Source: Alphaproteobacteria bacterium
GTDB lineage: Bacteria > Pseudomonadota > Alphaproteobacteria > TMED109
DNA: 64,000 bases
Direction: 5' to 3'
NCBI GenBank assembly: GCA_021296265.1
Contig: JAGWAT010000010.1
Location: forward strand, 1 to 64,000
A program made the translations under genes and the position numbers. Positions 45,646 through 53,140 of this stretch are shown here, piece by piece. The notes beneath the pieces are model-generated. The model saw nothing but the letters and a program-made list of their open reading frames with translations, was not told where the DNA came from and did not search any database. Each line of letters starts with the position of its first letter. The stretch's first letter is position 1.

Positions 45646-47002
45646 CTAGCGCCCCGTTGCCAACGACCGCGATCGCGTCTCCGGGGTGAAGTTCGCCGGA
45701 ACGGGTCAGGATCACGGCCTCGCCCGGGGCCAGGTCGCCCCGCACCAAGACCCTGCGGTCCGCCCGGGCCACGACCGTGACCGAGCGGACAACCGCGATC
45801 CCCTCCGTCGCCACCAGCAGGCTGGGGCCCGCGCGTACCGCTTCGGACGGAACCTGGAAGGTCCGCACGTGCGTCTCCTCGAACAGTTCCACCTGGACGA
45901 AGGCTCCCGGCCGGATGGGGTCCGATTCAAGGTCAGCGTCGGAAATGCGGGCGTAGACGTTGACGCCGGCCCGGTTGGTCTGGATTTCGCCTTCGATGCG
46001 GGTCACGCGCGCCGAATAGGTACGGATGCCCGCGTCCGTCCGCCAGGACACCACGCAAATGGCACCAATGCCCTTGTCGGCAATCTCGACCAGCCGGGCC
46101 AACTGACCTTCGGGGATGAAAAACCTTACTTCCAGCATGGCCGTATCGATCAGCCGCGCGATGCGCTCACCTGCCTTGATCTGTTGGCCAAGGTCGCCCG
46201 ATACCTGGGCGAGATAGCCATCGAAGGCGGCGCGGATCTGGGTATCGCTCAACGCCCGCCGGCTCCGCGCCTCGGTCGCGCGCAAGCGCTCGACAATGGC
46301 TTCCTGCTGGGCGATCCTGGCGGTGCTGGCGGTCGCCTGCTGGCGCCGCTGCGTCAGATCCGCCTCGGCCGCCGCCAACTGGGACTGCGCCGCCTCCAGC
46401 GTGCGCCTGGCGCTCACGTTCTGTTCGGCAAGGTCCACTTGCCGCTCGTACTCCGTCCGCGTGAGGTTCCGCCGTTCTTCCGCGAGCGCCACGAGGTGCA
46501 TCTGATGGTGATTGGTCTCGCGGTTCTCCATGAGCCGGGCTTCCGCTTCGCGCACGGCCGCCGCCGTCTCCTCGACCCGACGCTCGTACTCGAACGGGTC
46601 CAGCTCGAGCAGCACCTCCCCGGCCACCACCGGCGCTCCGTTCGCGAAATGCTCCGACACCCGCAGGATGGGGCCCCCGACAATGGCTCGTATGTCGGCT
46701 GAACGCCGGGCGACCACCTCGCCGTAGGCAGTGATCGTCGACGGATGATCACCCTCCTCGGCTGTAATCGCCGCGACCGGCATCGGCGGAAGGGTCAGGT
46801 CCAGAAATTCCGGCGGCGCCTTGGCGCGCACCAGCGCAACGAAGATGGTGATTCCGGCGGCGAGCACGCCCACGAAATGCATACCGTGCCAGATTCGTCG
46901 GAACCCGCGGAAGAATCGCCAGCGGGCCACCTCTTGGGCGGAGGACGGCGCTTCGTTCCCGACGCGCTGGGGTTCAGCCTCGATGCCAGTTGGTTTGGTC
47001 AT
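45635..47002 (-). CDS. RND efflux pump periplasmic adaptor (membrane fusion protein)
   Basis: A 455-residue membrane fusion protein. It has a cytosolic N-terminus and one transmembrane anchor (about residues 40-60, FVGVLAAGITIFVALV), then a periplasmic lipoyl half (ADIRAIVGGPILRV), a long coiled-coil hairpin of about 150 residues rich in Ala, Arg and Glu, and the closing lipoyl half (DGYLAQVSGDLGQQIKAGER) and beta barrel. It bridges the RND transporter to an outer-membrane channel. It precedes the pump gene and overlaps it by 11 bases. The ATG at 47002 lacks a good ribosome binding site, so a nearby start remains possible. The N-terminal cytosolic extension of about 35 residues is longer than common. 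Confidence 0.9.
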   Translation of the reverse strand: MTKPTGIEAEPQRVGNEAPSSAQEVARWRFFRGFRRIWHGMHFVGVLAAGITIFVALVRAKAPPEFLDLTLPPMPVAAITAEEGDHPSTITAYGEVVARRSADIRAIVGGPILRVSEHFANGAPVVAGEVLLELDPFEYERRVEETAAAVREAEARLMENRETNHHQMHLVALAEERRNLTRTEYERQVDLAEQNVSARRTLEAAQSQLAAAEADLTQRRQQATASTARIAQQEAIVERLRATEARSRRALSDTQIRAAFDGYLAQVSGDLGQQIKAGERIARLIDTAMLEVRFFIPEGQLARLVEIADKGIGAICVVSWRTDAGIRTYSARVTRIEGEIQTNRAGVNVYARISDADLESDPIRPGAFVQVELFEETHVRTFQVPSEAVRAGPSLLVATEGIAVVRSVTVVARADRRVLVRGDLAPGEAVILTRSGELHPGDAIAVVGNGALGGQ

Positions 47003-47154
47003 GATATTGTGATTGTTGACGGAATCGTCGAACAGGAGCTTCGAACGCGCCCAGCCCGTGACCCCCCGCATTCCTGACAGCAGAAGTGTGCGAACACAAG
47101 CATATAGCGTTTGATTGGCCCGCTTCCACCGCGGGCGCGCTGTCAACGGTGCCA

Positions 47155-47709
47155 TCAGGCCCTGCCAGCGACATAATCGGGCCCGCCCAGCACGAGGATG
47201 ATCCGCATGACCACCGACTTGGAGTACTCGATCGCGGCCGCGGCGTACCACGCAATCTGACGGTTCCCAGGACTGCCTCCCGAACCTGCGACCGGGTACG
47301 GGACGACCTCGATGTCGGGCGCCAGGTGCCGGAACAAGAGCAGGCTCCGGGGCAGGTGCACGTCGCTGGTGACCAGGACAGCTCTCGCGATGCCGTGCTC
47401 TCTCGCCCAACGCTGGCTTTCCACCGCGTTGCCCACGGTATCGACGGCTGTCCGGCCGAGGTCCACCCGGGATTCGACGCCCGGAGGTACGACCAGGTCG
47501 GCTGTGCGCACGCCTGCCCCGACCCCCGAAATGAGCAGGCGCGCCCCGGGATTCGCTTCCAGCAACTTGAACCCAGCGGCAAGTCGCCCGTGCCCTCCGG
47601 TGAGCACGATGACAGCCTTGACCTCGGACTGGGTGTCGGGAGGAGTCGGCAGGGATTGGATGAATCCCTGGAGTCCCGCGCCCCAAGCGAAGATGCAAGA
47701 CCCCACCAC
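47155..47709 (-). CDS. YdcF family protein (DUF218)
   Basis: A 184-residue protein of the YdcF/DUF218 family, membrane-anchored and of unclear role, thought to act in envelope metabolism. The GTG at 47709 starts it, with a hydrophobic segment at the start (MVGSCIFAWGAGLQGF). Family parts are VIVLTGGHGRLAAG, LLISGVGAG, DTVGNAVESQRWA, then VLVTSDVHLPRSLLLFRHL and VVPYPVAG. The frame continues upstream with more hydrophobic residues but no other ATG or GTG before a stop, so the true start may lie earlier or use CTG. It lies about 150 bases downstream from the adaptor's start, on the same strand but upstream of it in transcription. Confidence 0.8.
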   Translation of the reverse strand: MVGSCIFAWGAGLQGFIQSLPTPPDTQSEVKAVIVLTGGHGRLAAGFKLLEANPGARLLISGVGAGVRTADLVVPPGVESRVDLGRTAVDTVGNAVESQRWAREHGIARAVLVTSDVHLPRSLLLFRHLAPDIEVVPYPVAGSGGSPGNRQIAWYAAAAIEYSKSVVMRIILVLGGPDYVAGRA

Positions 47710-48134
47710 AACGAGGGGAACCGCACGAGCGACTCGCCTATAGCGCGGCAGGTCGTGCTCCCATCAGCACCGCGACACGTACGTGGTGGGCCGGTGAGAC
47801 AGGCACGAGAACTCCGCAACGGCCGCGCCCGGACCGGGACGTGGTGAGTAGCGTTACCATGCGCAAGTCAAGTTGTGCATCGCAATGTCAAGTATATGCG
47901 TCAAGCCCGAAGCCGTCGCATGGCATTCGTGGCGCCCGGCCGATTTGCCGTCTCGGCGAAGCTCCTGTCATCGTGTTTCCCGACCGATCCCGCCAGGATG
48001 GACCGCGCTTCAGCGTCACTGCGGCTACGAAACGCATCATCTGCCGGACGAGAAGGTGATGGCAGATGCCTGATGTTGGATGCAGTCGCGTGACGCATTA
48101 CCATGGCGTACCGAACGGCCGGGAGAGCCGCCGC
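47710..48134. other. intergenic, no feature recognised
   Basis: This 425-base gap lies between the divergent YdcF gene and the fourth toxin-antitoxin module. Short frames in it are not convincing. The promoter of the module presumably lies near its 3' end; no repeat or terminator is clear. Confidence 0.4.
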
Positions 48135-48380
48135 ATGCGTACCACGCTGAACATCGATGGTGATGTCCTGTCCGCCGTGAAGGAACTGGCCAAGCGGGAA
48201 CGGACGACCACCGGGGAATTCGTTTCCAATCTGCTGCGCCAGGCCTTGCGGGCGCGATCCGGTTCCGCAGGTCGCAGACGTTCACGGCGCGATGTCTACG
48301 GCTTCAAGCCCATCCCGTCGGGGGGTGAAGTGGTTACCAATGAACTCGTCGACGAACTCCGGGACGAATTGGGAATCTGA
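48135..48380 (+). CDS. ribbon-helix-helix antitoxin (VapB/CopG-like)
   Basis: An 81-residue antitoxin. The start MRTTLNIDGDVLSAVKELAK and the following TTGEFVSNLLRQAL helix make a ribbon-helix-helix domain. A basic linker (GRRRSRRD) and an acidic tail (NELVDELRDELGI) follow, the tail suited to toxin binding. The ATG at 48135 has GGGAGAG seven bases upstream. The PIN toxin gene starts three bases after its stop, the usual antitoxin-first order and close spacing. Confidence 0.86.
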   Translation: MRTTLNIDGDVLSAVKELAKRERTTTGEFVSNLLRQALRARSGSAGRRRSRRDVYGFKPIPSGGEVVTNELVDELRDELGI

Positions 48381-48383
48381 TTC

Positions 48384-48812
48384 ATGCGGGCGTTGTTCGA
48401 CGTCAACGTTCTGATCGCCCTGCTCGACGAGAATCACGCCCAGCACGCGACGGTCTCTGAATGGTTCGGAGCGAACGTCGAGCATGGATGGGCATCGTGC
48501 CCGCTCACGCAAAACGGCTGCGTGCGGATCCTTTCGCAACCGCGCTACCCGAACGTGCTGGGCCCGGCCGAAGCGGTGATGCGGCTGCGCATCGCCGTGT
48601 CCACTCCATGGCATCGTTTCCTGGCGGATGACGTGAGCCTGCTCGAAGACCATGCCGTCGACCGCCATCAGCTGCTGGTCCCCCGCCAACTGACGGACGT
48701 CTATCTGCTGGCGCTTGCCGTCGCGCATGGCGCTCGATTTGTCACCCTCGATAAGTCCGTGCCCCTCGGTGCCGTCCGAAGGGCAACCAGGGCATCCCTG
48801 ACCGTCATCTGA
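48384..48812 (+). CDS. PIN domain toxin (VapC family)
   Basis: A 142-residue PIN domain protein. Active-site acids are D6 (ALFDVNVLIALL), D105 in LTDVYLLALAVAHGA and D123 in VTLDKSV. The position that carries the second acid in many family members is glutamine here (PLTQNGCVRIL, Q43), as occurs in some subgroups, so the metal site may be weaker or use another residue. It lies three bases after the antitoxin gene. It is the fourth PIN toxin of the window. Confidence 0.85.
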   Translation: MRALFDVNVLIALLDENHAQHATVSEWFGANVEHGWASCPLTQNGCVRILSQPRYPNVLGPAEAVMRLRIAVSTPWHRFLADDVSLLEDHAVDRHQLLVPRQLTDVYLLALAVAHGARFVTLDKSVPLGAVRRATRASLTVI

Positions 48813-49044
48813 TTGCATCGACTTCCCCCGACACCGCGCAGATCGCGATCCCCCGCGCCTCCACACGACTGCCCGCCGCGCCGTCACCGGAACTTGACGT
48901 ACTGGCCCAGTCCTGTCGCCATCCCGCGCCGCGACGGGCTTCGTGTCGCATCCGGCGCCTTCCCATCGCATCCGCGCCTGTGCTATAGAAAGCAACCGCC
49001 CCGACGGGAATTTACGCAGTTGCGTTCACGAGAGAGAGCATCCA

Positions 49045-49245
49045 TTGCAGGTCGTTGTACGAGATAACAATGTCGACCAGGCCCTGAAGGCGCTGAAAAA
49101 AAAGCTTCAGCGTGAAGGCCTGTACCGGGAAATGAAGAAGCGGAGGGCCTACGAGAAACCCTCCGAGCGAAGGGCTCGCGAAAAGTCGGAAGCCGTGCGC
49201 CGCTGGCGGAAACTGCAGCGCAAGCGCGCCGCCCGCGAGGCCTGA
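49045..49245 (+). CDS. rpsU: 30S ribosomal protein S21
   Basis: S21, 66 residues, a small subunit ribosomal protein important for initiation. The sequence [20 protein letters not shown], then [14 protein letters not shown], and a very basic tail ([21 protein letters not shown]) are unmistakable. The start is a TTG at 49045, matching the family N-terminus exactly, with GAGAGAGAG upstream. A small hairpin followed by T bases at 49256-49276 would end transcription. It stands alone before the converging thiE gene. Confidence 0.95.
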   Translation: MQVVVRDNNVDQALKALKKKLQREGLYREMKKRRAYEKPSERRAREKSEAVRRWRKLQRKRAAREA

Positions 49246-49255
49246 CCATTCCCGT

Positions 49256-49276
49256 CGCTCCGGGAGCGTTTCGTTT
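49256..49276 (+). terminator. short intrinsic terminator after rpsU
   Basis: CGCTC and GAGCG (49256-49268) form a five-base-pair stem with a three-base loop, followed by TTTCGTTT. It lies 11 bases after the rpsU stop and just before the converging thiE stop at 49285, so it may serve both genes. Confidence 0.55.
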
Positions 49277-49284
49277 CCCGGTTG

Positions 49285-49974
49285 CTACTGCTGATCGCCC
49301 GCCTGCCGGTTGGCAGCCGTACCTAGGGCGCGGGTGAACGCGGCGACGGCCGCACCTGGCCCCTCGGGGTGGTCCCAGACCGCTGACACCACGGCTACGA
49401 AGGCCGCACCGGCCTCGGCCAGGGTTCCGCAGTTGCCCGGCGTGATCCCGCCGATCGCGACCGCAGGCACCACCGTGACAGCGCCCCATTCCTCGAGCAG
49501 GGAAATGCTCGGCCGGGCGCGCGGCGTCTTGGTGGTCGTCGGGAAGAACGCACCAAACGCCACGTAGTCCGCATCCGCCCGAGCGGCCGCCTCCATCGCC
49601 GCATGCTTGGAGTCGTAGCAGCTCACGCCCAGGACCCGGTCGGGCCCGATTTGTTCCCGGGCCGCCACGGCTGGCAGATCCTCGGCGCCCACGTGCAGGC
49701 CGTCGGCATCCGTCACGTCCACGAGGTGGGCCCGGTCATTCAACACCAGCGGCACGCCCTGCTCCCGGCATCGGGGCAGAAGTTCGGCCATCGCCGCCAC
49801 GACCGCAGCGTCATCCGCCTCCTTCATCCGCAGCTGCACGCAGCCCACCGGACCGCCCGCCAGCGCATCCTCGAACCGCGGGACAAATCCGTCGAGCTCG
49901 AAGACCGACGGCGTGATCAGGTACAGCCGGCAGTCCGATCCGCGGTCCTGGGCCGGCGGGGCGTCAGCCTGCAT
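49285..49974 (-). CDS. thiE: thiamine-phosphate synthase
   Basis: ThiE, 229 residues, joins the thiazole and pyrimidine phosphates to make thiamine phosphate in the cytosol. Family motifs are RLYLITPSVFELDGFVPRFE, VQLRMKEADD, LVLNDRAHLVDVTDADGLHV and the phosphate-binding PAVAIGGITPGN. The ATG at 49974 is chosen over the one at 49998. The gene overlaps the end of the aldolase gene by about 11 bases. Its place after tkt, gap, pgk and fba is common in alphaproteobacteria; transketolase itself needs the thiamine cofactor, a plausible reason for the grouping. Confidence 0.92.
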   Translation of the reverse strand: MQADAPPAQDRGSDCRLYLITPSVFELDGFVPRFEDALAGGPVGCVQLRMKEADDAAVVAAMAELLPRCREQGVPLVLNDRAHLVDVTDADGLHVGAEDLPAVAAREQIGPDRVLGVSCYDSKHAAMEAAARADADYVAFGAFFPTTTKTPRARPSISLLEEWGAVTVVPAVAIGGITPGNCGTLAEAGAAFVAVVSAVWDHPEGPGAAVAAFTRALGTAANRQAGDQQ

Positions 49975-50884
49975 TCCGGTAGATGTCGACGATTGCACTC
50001 AGAAGCGCAATCGCATCCGGTTTCTGACGCTGGAAGCTGTTGCGGCCAATGATCGAACCGTGGCCGCCACCGCGGGCGACCTCTCCCACCTCTGCCAGGA
50101 CCGCGTCCAGCCCCTTGGCCGAGCCGCCGGAGAACACCACGATCCGTCGGCCGTTGAAGGCAGCCTGCATCACGTGGCGGACCCGGTCGGACAGGGTTTC
50201 GGCAGGGACGCCCTGCTCGGCATACACGGCCGCAGCCTCCTTCTGGGCAAGATGCGCCGTCGGCGGCTTCACCTTGATCACGTGGGCGCCGACCAGGGCG
50301 GCCAGATGCGCCGCGTAGGCGGTCACGTCCAGCGCCGTCTCGTCTTCCCTGGCCAGCGCGCCGCCCCGCGGATACGACCAGACGACGGTCGGAAGACCGG
50401 CCGCGCGCGCCTCGCGGATGATCTCGCGCAACTCTTCCATCATTCCGTACTGTGCGTCCGCGCCCGGGTACATCGTGAACCCCACCGCCGTGCATCCCAG
50501 TCGCAGCGCATCGCTCACGGACGCGGTCACGGCCTGATCCTTCACTGTCGACCAGCTCATGCCGCTGTTCAGCTTCAGGATGAGGGGCACACGCCCGGCA
50601 AACGTGTCGATTCCCGCCTGGAGCAGCCCGATCGGCGCCGCGAACGCGCTCAGGTCGGCGTCGAGCGCCAACTGGTAGTGGTAGTGCGGGTCGTATCCGT
50701 CTGGATGGGGCGCGAACGAACGACCAGGCCCATGCTCGAATCCCTGATCGACCGGCAGGATCACGACGCGGCCCGTGCCGCCGAGCGCCCCGTGCATGAG
50801 AATCCGGCCGAGGTTCGCGAGCAGTGCCGACGCCTCTCCCTCGTAGTGACTGAGGATGCGCTCGACTTCAGGCGTTGCATGCAT
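49964..50884 (-). CDS. class I fructose-bisphosphate aldolase (FbaB/DhnA type)
   Basis: A 306-residue aldolase that splits or joins fructose-1,6-bisphosphate by a Schiff-base mechanism, without metal. Parts of the family are RVVILPVDQGFEHGPGRSF at the start and HVIKVKPPTAHL, where the catalytic lysine lies; GRIVVFSGGSAKG closes the phosphate site (given here as RRIVVFSGGSAKG). The ATG at 50884 has GGAGGAGG about nine bases upstream, which fixes the start. It lies 29 bases after pgk and overlaps thiE. It serves glycolysis or gluconeogenesis and, with tkt, gap and pgk, sugar-phosphate interconversion. Confidence 0.93.
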   Translation of the reverse strand: MHATPEVERILSHYEGEASALLANLGRILMHGALGGTGRVVILPVDQGFEHGPGRSFAPHPDGYDPHYHYQLALDADLSAFAAPIGLLQAGIDTFAGRVPLILKLNSGMSWSTVKDQAVTASVSDALRLGCTAVGFTMYPGADAQYGMMEELREIIREARAAGLPTVVWSYPRGGALAREDETALDVTAYAAHLAALVGAHVIKVKPPTAHLAQKEAAAVYAEQGVPAETLSDRVRHVMQAAFNGRRIVVFSGGSAKGLDAVLAEVGEVARGGGHGSIIGRNSFQRQKPDAIALLSAIVDIYRNAG

Positions 50885-50913
50885 GCTCGGAATTCCTCCT
50901 CCGGGAAGCAGGG

Positions 50914-52110
50914 TCAGGCGGCAAGCGGTAACAGGCCAGGCAGGCTTCGGCCCTCGACCCACCGGAGGAAGGCAGTGCCGGCGACCGACACGTAGCTGAA
51001 GCCCCCGCCCAACGACAGCCGGCTCAGGGCGGCCGCGGTGTCGCCGCCGCCGGCAACCGAAGTGAGGACGCCGCCTCGGGTCAGCATGGCCGCGGTGCGC
51101 GCGACGACTGCAGTGCCCTGGTCGAACGGCGGGACCTCGTACAGCCCCAGTGGGCCGCTCCAGAGCACGGTCTGCACGGTCGTCAACCGATTGCCGTAGA
51201 CGTCGCAGGTCTCGGGTCCGATGTCGAACACCCGCTGCCCCGACGGCACCGCGTCCACCCGCACGACCTGGGGTTCCGCGTCTCCTCCGACATCCTCCGC
51301 CACCACGACGTCGATCGGGAGCATCAGCTCGCAGCCCGCCCCTGACGCGGCATCGATGATTGCGCGGGCCTCGTCGAGCATCTCGGGCTCGACCAGCGAC
51401 TCGCCGAGATCCAGGCCCTGCGCGGCGAGGAAGGTGTTGGCCATTGCGCCGCCCACGGCCACGACATCGACGTGCGTCACGAGATTGCGGAGCGCAACAA
51501 TCTTGGAGGACACCTTGGAACCGCCCACGATCGCCATCACGCTGCCGTCGCCAGCGTCCAGCACCCGCCCCAGCATGCCCACCTCGGCCTCGAACGCTCG
51601 CCCCGCGATCGCTTCAAGGTGGCGGGGAACCCCGACGATGGAGGCATGCTCGCGGTGGGCGACGGAAAACGCGTCGTTCACGTAGACATCCCCGAGGCGC
51701 GCGAGAGCCGCGGCGAACGCCGGGTCATTGGCTTCCTCGCCGGGATGGAACCGAAGGTTCTCCAGCAGGGCGATCCCGCCCGGTTGCAAGTCCCGGGTGA
51801 TGGCCTCGATCGTGTCTCCCACACAGTCGCCGAGCAGGGCGATTTCCTCTGCCCCCAGCGTTTCGCCCAGGGGTTCGACCAGCTGCGTGAGCGAGAGATC
51901 AGGAACCACCGCCCCACCGGGCCGGCCGAGATGCGAGGCCAGCACAACCTTGGCCCCCCGTCCTGCGAGTTCGGCGACGGTCGGTTTCAGGCGATCGATC
52001 CGCGCGAGGTCCGACGGCGTGCCGTCGGGATGGAACGCAACGTTGAGATCGCAGCGGACGAGCGCCCGCTGCCCCTCCCAGGGAACCGAGTCGAGGCCCC
52101 GGAGCTTCAC
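50914..52110 (-). CDS. pgk: phosphoglycerate kinase
   Basis: Pgk, 398 residues, transfers phosphate from 1,3-bisphosphoglycerate to ADP. The N-terminal domain has RALVRCDLNVAF, VVLASHLGRPGG and ENLRFHPGEEAND; the nucleotide domain has SKVSSKIVALRNL, VLWSGPLGLYEVPPFDQGT and SVAGGGDTAAALSR. The GTG start at 52110 overlaps the gap stop by four bases. Length is normal. It is part of the tkt-gap-pgk-fba operon. Confidence 0.97.
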   Translation of the reverse strand: MKLRGLDSVPWEGQRALVRCDLNVAFHPDGTPSDLARIDRLKPTVAELAGRGAKVVLASHLGRPGGAVVPDLSLTQLVEPLGETLGAEEIALLGDCVGDTIEAITRDLQPGGIALLENLRFHPGEEANDPAFAAALARLGDVYVNDAFSVAHREHASIVGVPRHLEAIAGRAFEAEVGMLGRVLDAGDGSVMAIVGGSKVSSKIVALRNLVTHVDVVAVGGAMANTFLAAQGLDLGESLVEPEMLDEARAIIDAASGAGCELMLPIDVVVAEDVGGDAEPQVVRVDAVPSGQRVFDIGPETCDVYGNRLTTVQTVLWSGPLGLYEVPPFDQGTAVVARTAAMLTRGGVLTSVAGGGDTAAALSRLSLGGGFSYVSVAGTAFLRWVEGRSLPGLLPLAA

Positions 52111-53126
52111 CCGTCCAGTCCGCCGAACGCGGCCATGCGGGCGGCCGTATCGGCCATCCGATTAGAGAATCCCCACTCGTTGTCGTACCAGGCCAGCACA
52201 CGGACCAACCGCCCGTCGACCACCTGCGTCTGCGTGGCATCGAACGTGGCGCTGGCGGGGACATGGTTGAAGTCGCACGAAACCAGCGGCGCCTCGGTGT
52301 ACGCGAGCACACCCCGCAACTCCCCGGCCGCCGAGGCGGCCATCGCGGCATTGACCTCGTCCGTACTGGTCACGCGGGCGGCATCGAACACCAGGTCCAC
52401 CAGGGAAACGTTCGCGGTCGGCACCCGGATGGCGCAGCCGTCGAGCCTGCCGGCGAGTTCGGGCAGGACCAGTCCGATCGCCCGAGCCGCCCCGGTCGAG
52501 GTCGGGATCAGCGACAGGGCCGCCGCCCGGGCCCGGCGAAGATCGCCGTGCATCGTGTCCTGAAGGCGCTGATCCGCTGTGTACGCGTGCACGGTCGTCA
52601 TGTAACCGCGCTCAAGACCGACCAGCGCGTGGAGCACCTTGGCCACCGGAGCGAGGCAATTGGTCGTGCACGACGCATTCGATACCACGCGGTCGGACGC
52701 CTGCAGCATCGCGTCGTTGACGCCCATGACGACCGTCCGGTCGACGTCCTTGGCAGGAGCCGACACCAGCACCCGACTGGCTCCCGCGTCCAGGTGCTGG
52801 GCTGCGCCCGCCCGGTCAACCAGCCGGCCGGTGCATTCCAGCACGACGTCGACGCCCAGGTCCCCCCAGGGGAGATTCTGCGGATCAGGCTCGGCCAGCA
52901 CGGCGACGCTTGCGCCGTCCGCATCCAGTCGTCCGTCCGCAAGGGCGACCGTGCCCGGGAATCGACCGTGCACCGAATCAAACTGGAGCAGGTGGGCGGA
53001 TGTCTCGGGTGGAGCGAGGTCGTTCACGGCGACCACCTCCACATCCTCGCGGCCGGCTTCACGGATGGCCCGGAATACCAGCCGGCCGATCCGGCCAAAA
53101 CCGTTTATGGCCAGTCGTGCAGCCAT
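52107..53126 (-). CDS. gap: glyceraldehyde-3-phosphate dehydrogenase
   Basis: GAPDH, 339 residues, oxidises and phosphorylates glyceraldehyde-3-phosphate with NAD(P). The Rossmann start is RLAINGFGRIGRLVFRAI, the catalytic cysteine lies in SNASCTTNCLAPVAKVL, and the later DNEWGFSNRM is diagnostic. The cofactor preference is not certain. The ATG at 53126 has GAGGAGG ten bases upstream. Its stop overlaps the pgk start by four bases, and it begins 15 bases after tkt ends. Confidence 0.97.
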   Translation of the reverse strand: MAARLAINGFGRIGRLVFRAIREAGREDVEVVAVNDLAPPETSAHLLQFDSVHGRFPGTVALADGRLDADGASVAVLAEPDPQNLPWGDLGVDVVLECTGRLVDRAGAAQHLDAGASRVLVSAPAKDVDRTVVMGVNDAMLQASDRVVSNASCTTNCLAPVAKVLHALVGLERGYMTTVHAYTADQRLQDTMHGDLRRARAAALSLIPTSTGAARAIGLVLPELAGRLDGCAIRVPTANVSLVDLVFDAARVTSTDEVNAAMAASAAGELRGVLAYTEAPLVSCDFNHVPASATFDATQTQVVDGRLVRVLAWYDNEWGFSNRMADTAARMAAFGGLDG

Positions 53127-53140
53127 CGAACTCTGCCTCC

